A stretch of DNA of 39,585 nt from an uncultured Oscillospiraceae bacterium (GTDB lineage Bacteria > Bacillota > Clostridia > Oscillospirales > Oscillospiraceae). Below, piece by piece: positions 1-5,957 of this stretch. Under the pieces are notes generated by a model that had not been told where the DNA came from, made no database searches, and worked only from the letters and a program-made list of their open reading frames with translations. Every line of letters begins with the position of its first letter. The first letter of the stretch is position 1. The DNA lies in NCBI GenBank assembly GCA_905234855.1, contig CAJOIU010000016.1, positions 1 to 39,585 of the forward strand, written 5' to 3'. The position numbers were made by a program, and so were the translations under genes.

Positions 1-1
1 C

Positions 2-106
2 TTTGAGTCGAACGGCATGCTGCTTTCCGCCTGCGAAAACGACGAGGGCGATCCCCATCTCGTCATCCTCGAGGACAGCCTCTCCGCCGGCTGGACGCTT
101 TGCTGA
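2..106 (+). CDS. metG: C-terminal end of probable methionyl-tRNA synthetase (partial, enters from left edge)
   Basis: Only the last 34 codons are in the window; the frame is open from base 2 to the TGA at 104-106. The peptide begins FESNGMLLSA and ends in a hydrophobic stretch and Cys. In the OB-fold tRNA-binding domain at the C-terminus of many bacterial MetRS proteins (and free Trbp111/CsaA-type proteins), the last strands read GxESxGMLLAA followed by a short acidic loop and a V-x-L strand. This fragment fits that pattern. The assignment rests on a short motif recalled from the family, so another protein ending in this domain (PheT-like or CsaA) is possible. A strong intrinsic terminator follows 28 bases after the stop. 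Confidence 0.55.
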   Translation, partial: FESNGMLLSACENDEGDPHLVILEDSLSAGWTLC

Positions 107-133
107 TCCCGGCCCATTCATAAATCCTCCAAA

Positions 134-174
134 CCTCCCATATCCTTACCACAAAAGGACATGGGAGGTTTTTT
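134..174 (+). terminator. Intrinsic terminator after metG-like gene; its 3' arm contains the yabP ribosome-binding site
   Basis: Arms at 134-147 and 155-168 form a 14-bp stem with one A-C mismatch, followed by six T (169-174). The 3' arm ends in GGGAGG (163-168), which is the only plausible Shine-Dalgarno for the ATG at 178. Read-through RNA would therefore bury the yabP ribosome-binding site in the hairpin. Confidence 0.85.
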
Positions 175-177
175 GCT

Positions 178-462
178 ATGGCATCGGACGAAAAGACCCG
201 GGGGGTACAAGCGCCCCACAGCCTTACGCTTTCCGAGCGGCAGAGGCTCACCGTCACCGGCGTGGAGGAGGTCGTGAGCTTCGACGAGGATACGGTCGCC
301 GTGCGGACGGTGAAGGGACTGCTCCTCGTCCGCGGCAGCGGGCTGAAGGTGGATAAGCTGGAGAAAAACGCCGGGGAGCTTTCCCTTTCCGGCCTCGTGA
401 CCGATCTCGGCTATGAGGAGGCGCGCACCGCCTCCGGCTTCTGGTCGAGGCTCTTTCACTGA
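178..462 (+). CDS. yabP: YabP-family sporulation protein
   Basis: A 94-residue protein of YabP length. The core LTLSERQRLTVTGVEEVVSF followed by a V-x-x-x-T-x-x-G-x-L-x-V-x-G segment and a short Leu/Gly tail is typical of the YabP/YqfC family. These proteins form small beta-rich assemblies; in Bacillus subtilis YabP is made in the mother cell under sigma-E and is linked to spore-coat/cortex formation. The gene overlaps the next one by TGATG, so yabP and yabQ are translationally coupled, and divIC follows, reproducing the conserved yabP-yabQ-divIC order. Its ribosome-binding site lies inside the preceding terminator stem. Confidence 0.9.
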   Translation: MASDEKTRGVQAPHSLTLSERQRLTVTGVEEVVSFDEDTVAVRTVKGLLLVRGSGLKVDKLEKNAGELSLSGLVTDLGYEEARTASGFWSRLFH

Positions 463-1151
463 TGGAGCTGCCGGTGCCGGTACAGCTCCGGGAGGCCGGA
501 TGGTTCCTCCTGCTGGGCGGCGGCTTGGGGCTTGCCTATGACCTGCTGGGGGCGCTGCGGGATCGGTGGAAGCTGCCCGCGCTCCTTGCCGACGCCGTTT
601 TCAGTCTGGCCGCCCTGCTGGCGCTGTTTGCCGGGGGACTGGCCTCCATCGAGGGACGGCCGCGGATTTATATGCTCTTCTGCGCCGCGCTGGGCTGGGC
701 GTTGTGGGGCGGCGGGGTCTCGCCGGTCACGCGGCCGCTGCTCGGCGCCGCGCTGGGGGCTGTGAAGCGCCTTCTCCTGCTTCCCCTGCGTCCGGCGGCA
801 GGTTTTTGCCGCAAACTCTGCAAAAAGGTCTTTTCAAATGTGAAAAAATGGTTTACAATAATCGGAAGAGACTACCGACCGAGGAAAGGAGCGCGCAGCG
901 ATGAAGCTACGAAGAGCGGGATGGATCACAGGACTCGTCATCGCGGGACTGATCCTTTACGCGTGCGTCACCCTGACGAATATGCGATCCAAGGTCAATC
1001 AGGCGGCCAAGACCCAAGCGGAGCTGCAGACCCGGGTGGAGCAGATCCAAGAGGAAAACGCCGCCCTGCAGCACGCCATCGACAACAAGGACGACCCGGA
1101 CACCATCGGCGACATCGCCAGAGAAAAGCTCGGTCTCGTCATGCCGGATGA
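462..1151 (+). CDS. yabQ: YabQ-family sporulation membrane protein; 3' end doubtful
   Basis: Starts in a TGATG overlap with yabP. Residues 1-130 look like YabQ: several hydrophobic helices (about residues 12-30, 40-62, 70-95), then a basic cytoplasmic segment ending KKVFSNVKKWFTI near residue 133, a usual YabQ ending. YabQ is needed for spore cortex formation in B. subtilis. From about residue 147 the frame runs inside divIC for 251 bases, and the residues become Arg/Gly/His/Pro-rich, the look of an out-of-frame read. Either the natural stop has been lost or there is an indel near 830-900, so the true protein probably ends before 901. Identity is good; the stop coordinate is not. Confidence 0.75.
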   Translation: MELPVPVQLREAGWFLLLGGGLGLAYDLLGALRDRWKLPALLADAVFSLAALLALFAGGLASIEGRPRIYMLFCAALGWALWGGGVSPVTRPLLGAALGAVKRLLLLPLRPAAGFCRKLCKKVFSNVKKWFTIIGRDYRPRKGARSDEATKSGMDHRTRHRGTDPLRVRHPDEYAIQGQSGGQDPSGAADPGGADPRGKRRPAARHRQQGRPGHHRRHRQRKARSRHAG

Positions 1152-1179
1152 GCGTATCTTTTACGATGCGGGCGAATAA
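901..1179 (+). CDS. divIC: FtsB/DivIC-family septum-formation protein
   Basis: A 92-residue single-pass protein: short basic N-terminus, a transmembrane helix at about residues 8-26, then a coiled coil (about 30-65, with NQAAKTQAELQTRVEQIQEE and regular Leu/Val/Ile heptads), ending in a DxIGDIAREKLGLVMPDE motif typical of DivIC/FtsB. It would sit in the divisome with FtsL and DivIB/FtsQ at the septum. The GAGGAAAGGAG run at about 879-889 precedes the ATG. Third gene of the yabP-yabQ-divIC unit, closed by the terminator at 1192. Confident of the family; the DivIC versus FtsB name follows gene context. Confidence 0.9.
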   Translation: MKLRRAGWITGLVIAGLILYACVTLTNMRSKVNQAAKTQAELQTRVEQIQEENAALQHAIDNKDDPDTIGDIAREKLGLVMPDERIFYDAGE

Positions 1180-1191
1180 GCCAAAAATAAC

Positions 1192-1238
1192 GTGCCAATA
1201 TTGTGCTAAATGCCGATATTGGCACTTTTTTGTTTTTT
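1192..1238 (+). terminator. Intrinsic terminator after divIC
   Basis: GTGCCAATAT (1192-1201) pairs perfectly with ATATTGGCAC (1216-1225), loop 14 nt, followed by a T-rich tail (TTTTTTGTTTTTT). Confidence 0.9.
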
Positions 1239-1288
1239 CGCCTTGTGCATTATGCGGAGAAATTTACAATGTTTTTCCCGGTTTGGTG

Positions 1289-1317
1289 TTGACTTTGGGG
1301 CGGCGGGACAGTATACT
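1289..1317 (+). promoter_or_regulatory. Housekeeping promoter of the marR-catabolic operon
   Basis: TTGACT (1289-1294), 17-bp spacer, TATACT (1312-1317). Predicted start near 1324. It is the only good promoter upstream of the marR gene. No equally good one is visible in the 62 bases between marR and the catabolic genes, so co-transcription is likely. Confidence 0.8.
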
Positions 1318-1333
1318 GTACTTAGTCGGCTAA
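1308..1333 (+). promoter_or_regulatory. Two adjacent palindromes over the promoter: probable MarR operator
   Basis: ACAGTATACTGT (1308-1319) is a perfect 12-mer palindrome that contains the -10 box. TTAGTCGGCTAA (1322-1333) has the TTAG-N4-CTAA layout seen in SlyA/MarR-family operators and covers the expected transcription start. Binding at either would block initiation. That MarR binds here is inferred from position. Confidence 0.6.
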
Positions 1334-1355
1334 ATCTAATCGGAGGATAAGTCTC

Positions 1356-1787
1356 GTGGAAGACGAGAAACTGCTGAGCCTTTTTACGGATATGGCTCGG
1401 AATCATACTTCTTATGTGGAGCGCCGCCTGCAGCCGCTGGGGATCCATGCCGGGCAGGGCGCGATCCTGACCGCCTTGGGGGAGCACGGGCCGTGCACCC
1501 AGAAGGAGCTGGCGGAATACCGGCGCGTATCCGCCGCCACCATCAGCGTCATGCTCCGCCGTATGGAAAAGGGCGGGCTGATCGTCCGCACCGCCTCCAA
1601 TGACGGCAAGGGCAACCGCATTGATCTGACGGACGCAGGTTCCCGGATGTACCGGGAACTGGCGCGGGATCGCATCGGCGAGTCCGAGCGCATGTTCGCA
1701 GGCCTCACCGCCGCGGAGCTTTCCGCCGCGGAAAAGATATTTCAGACGATCTCCCGCAATATGGAGGAGACCAACGCCCCGAAATAA
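1356..1787 (+). CDS. MarR-family transcriptional regulator
   Basis: A 143-residue winged-helix protein starting with GTG, 9 bases after GGAGG (1342-1346). Residues 35-110 hold the MarR core: L-x-x-x-G-P-C-T-Q-K-E-L-A as the helix before the recognition helix, SAATISVMLRRMEKGGLIVR as recognition helix and turn, and a wing around NDGKGNRIDLTDAG. N- and C-terminal helices would form the dimer interface and ligand pocket. It lies 62 bases upstream of the ring-cleavage operon, on the same strand, with palindromes over its own promoter. An autorepressor released by an aromatic or ring-cleavage intermediate is the natural inference; MarR proteins often sense phenolics. The ligand is unknown. Confidence 0.88.
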   Translation: MEDEKLLSLFTDMARNHTSYVERRLQPLGIHAGQGAILTALGEHGPCTQKELAEYRRVSAATISVMLRRMEKGGLIVRTASNDGKGNRIDLTDAGSRMYRELARDRIGESERMFAGLTAAELSAAEKIFQTISRNMEETNAPK

Positions 1788-1849
1788 GCTCCGCCGCGGA
1801 GTTTATATATAACCAAGTCAAATAAAATATTTTTTAGGAGGAACAAACA

Positions 1850-2878
1850 ATGGGAAAACCTATGGCTGATTATGCCCATACTCCCGAGCTTGAGGAGTAC
1901 GCAGAATGGTTTAAGGACTTTGCCGACCTCTATCGTGAAGACGGCATCCTGCAGGTCACTTGGAAGACCAAGGACATGCCCATGCATCACTCCGGCATGG
2001 CGCACCGCGCTGTCGGCCAGCTCGCCCGCCTCATCGGCATGGATATGAAGAACGAGATCATCATCTTCACCATGCTCGGCGACAACTGGATGATTGAGTC
2101 CGATCCCGACGGCTGGGAAACCTATTCCGAGCTGCCCACCCAGCGCTTCCAGCATCAGTATTTCGACGACACCAACCTCTTCAAGAACATGGTGTTCGAT
2201 ATCGACGTTCCCACCATCGGCGCCATCCCCGGCCCCGGCTTCCACTGGGATTCCGCTCTGCTGGCGGACATCACCATCGCCACTGAGGACTGCGTCATGG
2301 AAGTTCCTCACGGTCAGGGCGGCCTCGTCCCCGGCGACGGCATGGGCGGCCTCTGCCAGTTCTACATGGGCGCCAAGCGCGGCAACTACTATCTCTCCAC
2401 CACCCGTCAGATGACCGCGCAGGAGATGCTGGACTTCGGCTTCATCTCCGAGGTCGTTCCCAAGGGCAAAGCGCAGGAGCGCGCTTGGGAGATCGCCCGC
2501 ATGTGGAAGAAGATGTCCTATGAGAACCGCACCATCATGGCGAACATCATGAAGCGCCCCGTCCGCAAGTGGCTCATGGACGACTTCAAGCTCCACACCG
2601 TTTCCGAGCAGTACGGCTCCCTGCTCCGCATCGCCGCCGGCGAGCTGGGCGACGAGAACTCCAGCCAGCAGGACGAGAAGTACATCTCCCGCGTCAACGA
2701 CTGGCGCTATGCCACCACCGACATGCAGAAGCCCCAGACCTCCGAGAGCTGGGTCGATATGCCCAAGAAGGCGGCCGAGTGGTTCAAGAAGGTCGAGGCC
2801 GGCGAGATCGAGAACCCGTTCAAGCACAACGATACTCCGGGTTACTACAAGCCCTATCGCCCCGAGCCCAAGAAATAA
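1850..2878 (+). CDS. Crotonase-superfamily C-C bond hydrolase (6-oxocamphor-hydrolase-like); candidate dihydrophloroglucinol cyclohydrolase
   Basis: A 342-residue crotonase-fold protein with a C-terminal extension (about residues 265-342) longer than ordinary enoyl-CoA hydratases. The middle aligns by eye with 6-oxocamphor hydrolase, which cleaves a cyclic beta-diketone by a retro-Claisen reaction and needs no CoA. Matching points are His52 (GMAH), His132 in PGPGFHWDSALLADI and Asp163 in GLVPGDGMGG, corresponding to the catalytic His45, His122 and Asp154 of that enzyme as I recall them. The two acid residues typical of hydratases are not evident. With the reductase, hydroxyacid dehydrogenase and BKACE lyase downstream, the natural substrate would be dihydrophloroglucinol (a cyclic 1,3-diketone), giving 3-hydroxy-5-oxohexanoate. 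Ribosome-binding site AGGAGG at 1836-1841. A generic enoyl-CoA hydratase is the alternative. Strong C-ending codon bias suggests high expression. Confidence 0.7.
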   Translation: MGKPMADYAHTPELEEYAEWFKDFADLYREDGILQVTWKTKDMPMHHSGMAHRAVGQLARLIGMDMKNEIIIFTMLGDNWMIESDPDGWETYSELPTQRFQHQYFDDTNLFKNMVFDIDVPTIGAIPGPGFHWDSALLADITIATEDCVMEVPHGQGGLVPGDGMGGLCQFYMGAKRGNYYLSTTRQMTAQEMLDFGFISEVVPKGKAQERAWEIARMWKKMSYENRTIMANIMKRPVRKWLMDDFKLHTVSEQYGSLLRIAAGELGDENSSQQDEKYISRVNDWRYATTDMQKPQTSESWVDMPKKAAEWFKKVEAGEIENPFKHNDTPGYYKPYRPEPKK

Positions 2879-2892
2879 GTTTACACATCACC

Positions 2893-2918
2893 CCAGAGGA
2901 GGCTGCAGTCTCCTCTGG
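2893..2918 (+). other. Intercistronic hairpin
   Basis: CCAGAGGAG (2893-2901) pairs perfectly with CTCCTCTGG (2910-2918), 8-nt loop. No T-run follows directly, so it is more likely an mRNA-stability or processing element than a terminator. Confidence 0.6.
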
Positions 2919-2958
2919 AAGGCGTTATAAAAATCTTTTTTAAGGAGACTGATTTATC

Positions 2959-3840
2959 ATGCCCAAGGTATATTCCGGTGATCTCACCAAAATGTTCGAC
3001 ATCAGCGGCAAGAAGGCCATGATCTTCGGCGGCGCCGGCGGCTTCGGCAAGGCGATCGCGGAAGGCTATGCGGCCAACGGCTGCTCCGTTTGCATCTCTT
3101 CCCGCAGCGAGGCCAAGCTGCAGGAGGCCGTGAAGGATATCGAGAAGGTCGCCGCTCCCGGCGTCAAGGTCATGTACATCGCCGGCGACGCTGCCGACGA
3201 GGAGTTCGTCAAGAAGGCCGTTGAGGTCGTCACCGGCCCCGACGGTATCGGCGGCTGCGACATCCTCGTGAACGCGCAGGGCATCAATAAGAAGATGTGG
3301 TCTTGGGAGATCGACACCGACTTCTTCAAGAAGATGCTCGACACCAACATCACCTCCCTGATGCTGACCTGCAAGCACTTCGGCAACTGGATGAAGTCCA
3401 ACAACATCGAAGGCGCCGAGAAGATCGAGGAGTCCGCTTTCGAGCACGGCAAGGCCAACCCCAATCAGGGCTACGGCAAGATCATCAACTTCGGCTCCGT
3501 CCGCGGCATCCGCGCTGTCGCCAACGGCGGCAACGGCAACGTCCCCTACAACACCACCAAGGGTGCTGTCGAGATGCTCACCAAGGCTTACGCCGCTGAC
3601 CTGCGTCCCAACATTCAGGTCAACGCCATCGGCCCCACCATCACCTACACCCCGATGATGGTCGGCCTGCTGCCCCCCGATGAGAAGGTCCGCAACGGCA
3701 TCGCCGGCGCCCTGCCCGCGCAGCGCATCGGCTATGAGATCGACGTCGTCGGCCCGGCCATCTTCCTTGGCTCCGCCGCTTCCGACATGGTCACCGCTAC
3801 CACCATCTATCCCGACGGCGGCCTCGTCGCTACTTCGTGA
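2959..3840 (+). CDS. SDR-family reductase; candidate phloroglucinol reductase
   Basis: A 293-residue classical short-chain dehydrogenase/reductase. The cofactor loop GGAGGFGKAIA spans residues 24-34, with SSRS at 47-50 after beta-2, compatible with NADPH. The NAxG motif is VNAQG (104-108) and the catalytic tetrad is Asn130, Ser180, Tyr197 and Lys201 (YNTTK). The C-terminus YPDGGLVATS is usual for the fold. Known phloroglucinol reductases of anaerobes are NADPH-dependent SDRs of this size that reduce the aromatic ring as its keto tautomer to dihydrophloroglucinol. Sitting directly after a cyclic-diketone hydrolase makes that role attractive, but the substrate cannot be proven from the motifs. 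Ribosome-binding site AAGGAG at about 2941-2946. A strong hairpin separates it from the upstream gene and another from the downstream gene. Confidence 0.75.
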   Translation: MPKVYSGDLTKMFDISGKKAMIFGGAGGFGKAIAEGYAANGCSVCISSRSEAKLQEAVKDIEKVAAPGVKVMYIAGDAADEEFVKKAVEVVTGPDGIGGCDILVNAQGINKKMWSWEIDTDFFKKMLDTNITSLMLTCKHFGNWMKSNNIEGAEKIEESAFEHGKANPNQGYGKIINFGSVRGIRAVANGGNGNVPYNTTKGAVEMLTKAYAADLRPNIQVNAIGPTITYTPMMVGLLPPDEKVRNGIAGALPAQRIGYEIDVVGPAIFLGSAASDMVTATTIYPDGGLVATS

Positions 3841-3862
3841 TCCCGGTCATTCCGCAATCCTT

Positions 3863-3889
3863 CCGTCCCCCGCGCTCCGCGGGGGACGG
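3863..3889 (+). other. Intercistronic hairpin
   Basis: CCGTCCCCCGCG (3863-3874) pairs perfectly with CGCGGGGGACGG (3878-3889) across a CTC loop: a very stable 12-bp GC stem. The following bases are not T-rich, so partial attenuation or protection of the upstream mRNA is more likely than full termination. Confidence 0.65.
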
Positions 3890-3915
3890 ACATTCGGTTT
3901 ATTAGGAGTAAAAAA

Positions 3916-4875
3916 ATGAAAGTCGAAGACATCAAAACCATAGCCATGTACGGCGCCGGCACCATCGGCGGCGGCTTCGCGGCGTACTTCTCTCTGAAGG
4001 GTCTGAACGTGAACGTGTTCGTGCGTTCCGAGGGCTCCATCGAGCGCTCCAAGCCCAAGGTACAGGAAGCCATCGACACCTATGTGAAGTACGGCATCAT
4101 CGAAAACGGCGACGACATTTGGTCGCGCATCAAGTTCACGACCGACCCCGCCGAGGCCTTCACGGGCGTGTATTTCGTTCAGGAGAACGGCCCCGAGAAC
4201 ACCGAGGAAAAGCACAAGATGGTCGCCGTCATGGAGCAGTATCTGCCCGAGGACGCCATCATCGCCTCCTCCAGCTCCGGCACCCCCGTCACGCTGATCG
4301 CCGCCGAGGCCAAGCACCCCGAGCGCATCATCGTGGGTCACCCCTTCAACCCGGCCTACCTGCTGCCCCTCATCGAGATCTGCGGCGGCGAGAAGACCTC
4401 CCCCGAGACCGTCGCGCTTGCGCGTGAGTTCTATGCCAAGTACGACAAGGCTCCCGTCGTTCTGAACATCGAGAAGAACGGCTTCATCGCGAACCGTCTC
4501 ATGCACGCCCTGTGGCGCGAGGAGATCGCTCTCGTGTGCGAAGGCGTCTGCTCCATGGAAGACGCGGACAATGCTTGGACCTTCGGCCCCGGCCTGCGTC
4601 TGGCCGCCTTCGGCCCCGCCATGAACTACGAGCTGGGCGGCGGCGATCTCGGCCTCAAGGGCTGCGCCATCAAGTTCGGCGCCATGACCGACGCCGTGTT
4701 CGCCGATATTTCCGACATGAAGAAGGTCCCCGCCGAATGGGCCGACCTCTCCGGCGATCAGATCATTCCCGAGATGGCGCACTTCCCGCCGGTCATCGGC
4801 AACACCAAGCCCCAGATCGCGTCCTTCCGCGACAATATCATCATCAGCCTGCTGAAGATGCACGAGAGACTGTAA
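3916..4875 (+). CDS. 3-hydroxyacyl-CoA-dehydrogenase-fold oxidoreductase; candidate 3-hydroxy-5-oxohexanoate dehydrogenase
   Basis: A 319-residue protein of the 3-hydroxyacyl-CoA dehydrogenase superfamily. It has an N-terminal Rossmann domain with YGAGTIGGG (12-20), Ser119-Ser121 in the SSSSG strand, and the catalytic pair His142 (VGHPFNP) and Glu154 (LIEI). The all-alpha dimerisation domain follows from NGFIANRL (188-195), with the conserved Asn193. Single-NAD-domain members of this length include enzymes acting on free hydroxy acids, such as L-carnitine dehydrogenase and lambda-crystallin/gulonate dehydrogenase, as well as CoA esters. In this operon, oxidation of 3-hydroxy-5-oxohexanoate to triacetate (3,5-dioxohexanoate) fits. 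A weak AGGAG precedes the ATG, and the next gene starts 16 bases after the stop. Confidence 0.75.
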   Translation: MKVEDIKTIAMYGAGTIGGGFAAYFSLKGLNVNVFVRSEGSIERSKPKVQEAIDTYVKYGIIENGDDIWSRIKFTTDPAEAFTGVYFVQENGPENTEEKHKMVAVMEQYLPEDAIIASSSSGTPVTLIAAEAKHPERIIVGHPFNPAYLLPLIEICGGEKTSPETVALAREFYAKYDKAPVVLNIEKNGFIANRLMHALWREEIALVCEGVCSMEDADNAWTFGPGLRLAAFGPAMNYELGGGDLGLKGCAIKFGAMTDAVFADISDMKKVPAEWADLSGDQIIPEMAHFPPVIGNTKPQIASFRDNIIISLLKMHERL

Positions 4876-4891
4876 TAAGGAGAATTTTTCT

Positions 4892-5272
4892 ATGGCAAAG
4901 AGAATCATTACCGTTGCCCTGACCGGCGCCGTGACGCCCGCGGGCTACAACGTTCCCGAGACCCCCGAGCAGATCGCCGAGCAGGTCTTTGAGTGCTGGA
5001 AGCTCGGCGCCTCCGTCGCTCACCTGCATATGCGCGACGACGCCGGCATGGGCGTTATGGATCCCGTCAAGTTCTATGAGACCATCAAGCTCATCCGCGC
5101 CAACAAGGAGTGCGACATCATCGTGAACTGCACCTCCTCCGGCGACAACCGCGTTTCCGACGACTCCCCCTACGGCAACGCCATGCGTATGCTGCACCAC
5201 AAGAACGTCCCCGGCATCGAGATGGGCACCTTCGACGCCTCCTCCTTCAACTGGCGGCGGCGTTTTCCATAA
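4892..5272 (+). pseudogene. Beta-keto acid cleavage enzyme (BKACE/DUF849), N-terminal part before a frameshift; candidate triacetate acetoacetate-lyase
   Basis: The first 121 codons of a BKACE-type Zn-dependent lyase, which splits a beta-keto acid with acetyl-CoA into acetoacetate and a new acyl-CoA. Visible family marks are TGAVTP at 11-16, the zinc-binding HLHMRD (His44, His46) and VNCTSSGDNR around 79-87. After Trp121 (5252-5254) the frame changes: this frame reads RRRFP-stop, while the sequence GGGVFHNSPAM needed to continue the family lies in another frame. A missing GG (or one extra base) at about 5252-5255, inside a GGC-repeat tract, explains it. It may be a real inactivating indel or an assembly/sequencing error. 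Ribosome-binding site AAGGAG at 4877-4882. Confidence 0.8.
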
Positions 5273-5894
5273 CAGCCCCGCCATGCTGATGCAGCTCGGT
5301 AAGCTGTATCAGGAGAAGGGCATCAAGCCCGAGTTCGAGATCTTCGACCTCGGCGCGCTGCGCGCCATCGGCGCTTACTGGAAGCAGGGCTACGTCGTTG
5401 CGCCGCTGCACTTCCAGTTCTGCATGGGCGTCATGGGCGGCATGGACGCCACCCCCGGCCAGCTCCAGCTCATGATCGACGAGATGCATCGCCTCCAGTT
5501 CGAGGGCGCGCTGCCCAAGGAGATCACTTGGTCGGCCTTCGGCATCGGCAAGGGTCACCTGCCCACCATGTTCGCGGCCATCGCCAACGGCGGCGGCGTC
5601 CGCGTCGGCATGGAGGACAACGTGGTCTTCGGCAAGGACAAGGAAGGCAAGAAGATCATGGCCACCAACATGATGCTCGTCGAGCGCGCCGCGAATGCCA
5701 TCCGCGCTTACGGCGACGAGCCCGCCACACCGGCTGAGGCTCGTCAGATGCTCTCCCTGCCCGCGCTGGACATCGAGGCCGTCAACGCCAAGCTCGCCGC
5801 TGTCAAGGTCGAGGACCTCGAGGCCGCGAAGCAGGCCGTCAAGGACGAGTTCGGCGGCCCGTACTTTGCCGCGAAGGGCATGGGCGGCAAGTAA
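5255..5894 (+). pseudogene. Beta-keto acid cleavage enzyme, C-terminal part after the frameshift
   Basis: Continues the BKACE fold in the shifted frame; an ATG at 5283 would allow a separate 203-residue ORF, but no ribosome-binding site precedes it. It contains the family's EFEIFDLG strand, HFQFCMGVMGGM, WSAFGIGKGHLP, and the active-site loop GVRVGMEDNVVF, where Arg, Glu and Asp correspond to the catalytic Arg, the third zinc ligand Glu and the neighbouring Asp of the characterised lyase Kce. A helical tail of about 55 residues follows. With the upstream part the protein would be about 334 residues, somewhat longer than the 275-310 usual for the family. In context the full enzyme would convert triacetate plus acetyl-CoA to acetoacetate and acetoacetyl-CoA. 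A strong terminator follows. Confidence 0.8.
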
Positions 5895-5922
5895 TTGATT
5901 TCATAACCGCATAAAACACCGG

Positions 5923-5957
5923 GAGGGAAGCCGACGATCGGCTTCCCTCTTTCTCTT
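5923..5957 (+). terminator. Terminator of the catabolic operon
   Basis: GAGGGAAGCCGA (5923-5934) pairs perfectly with TCGGCTTCCCTC (5938-5949), CGA loop, followed by the T-rich TTTCTCTT. Confidence 0.9.

Noticed and set aside
3847-4908. 353-codon minus-strand open frame opposite the hydroxyacid dehydrogenase
   Set aside because: Antisense to a clearly conserved gene; no promoter, ribosome-binding site or known motifs.
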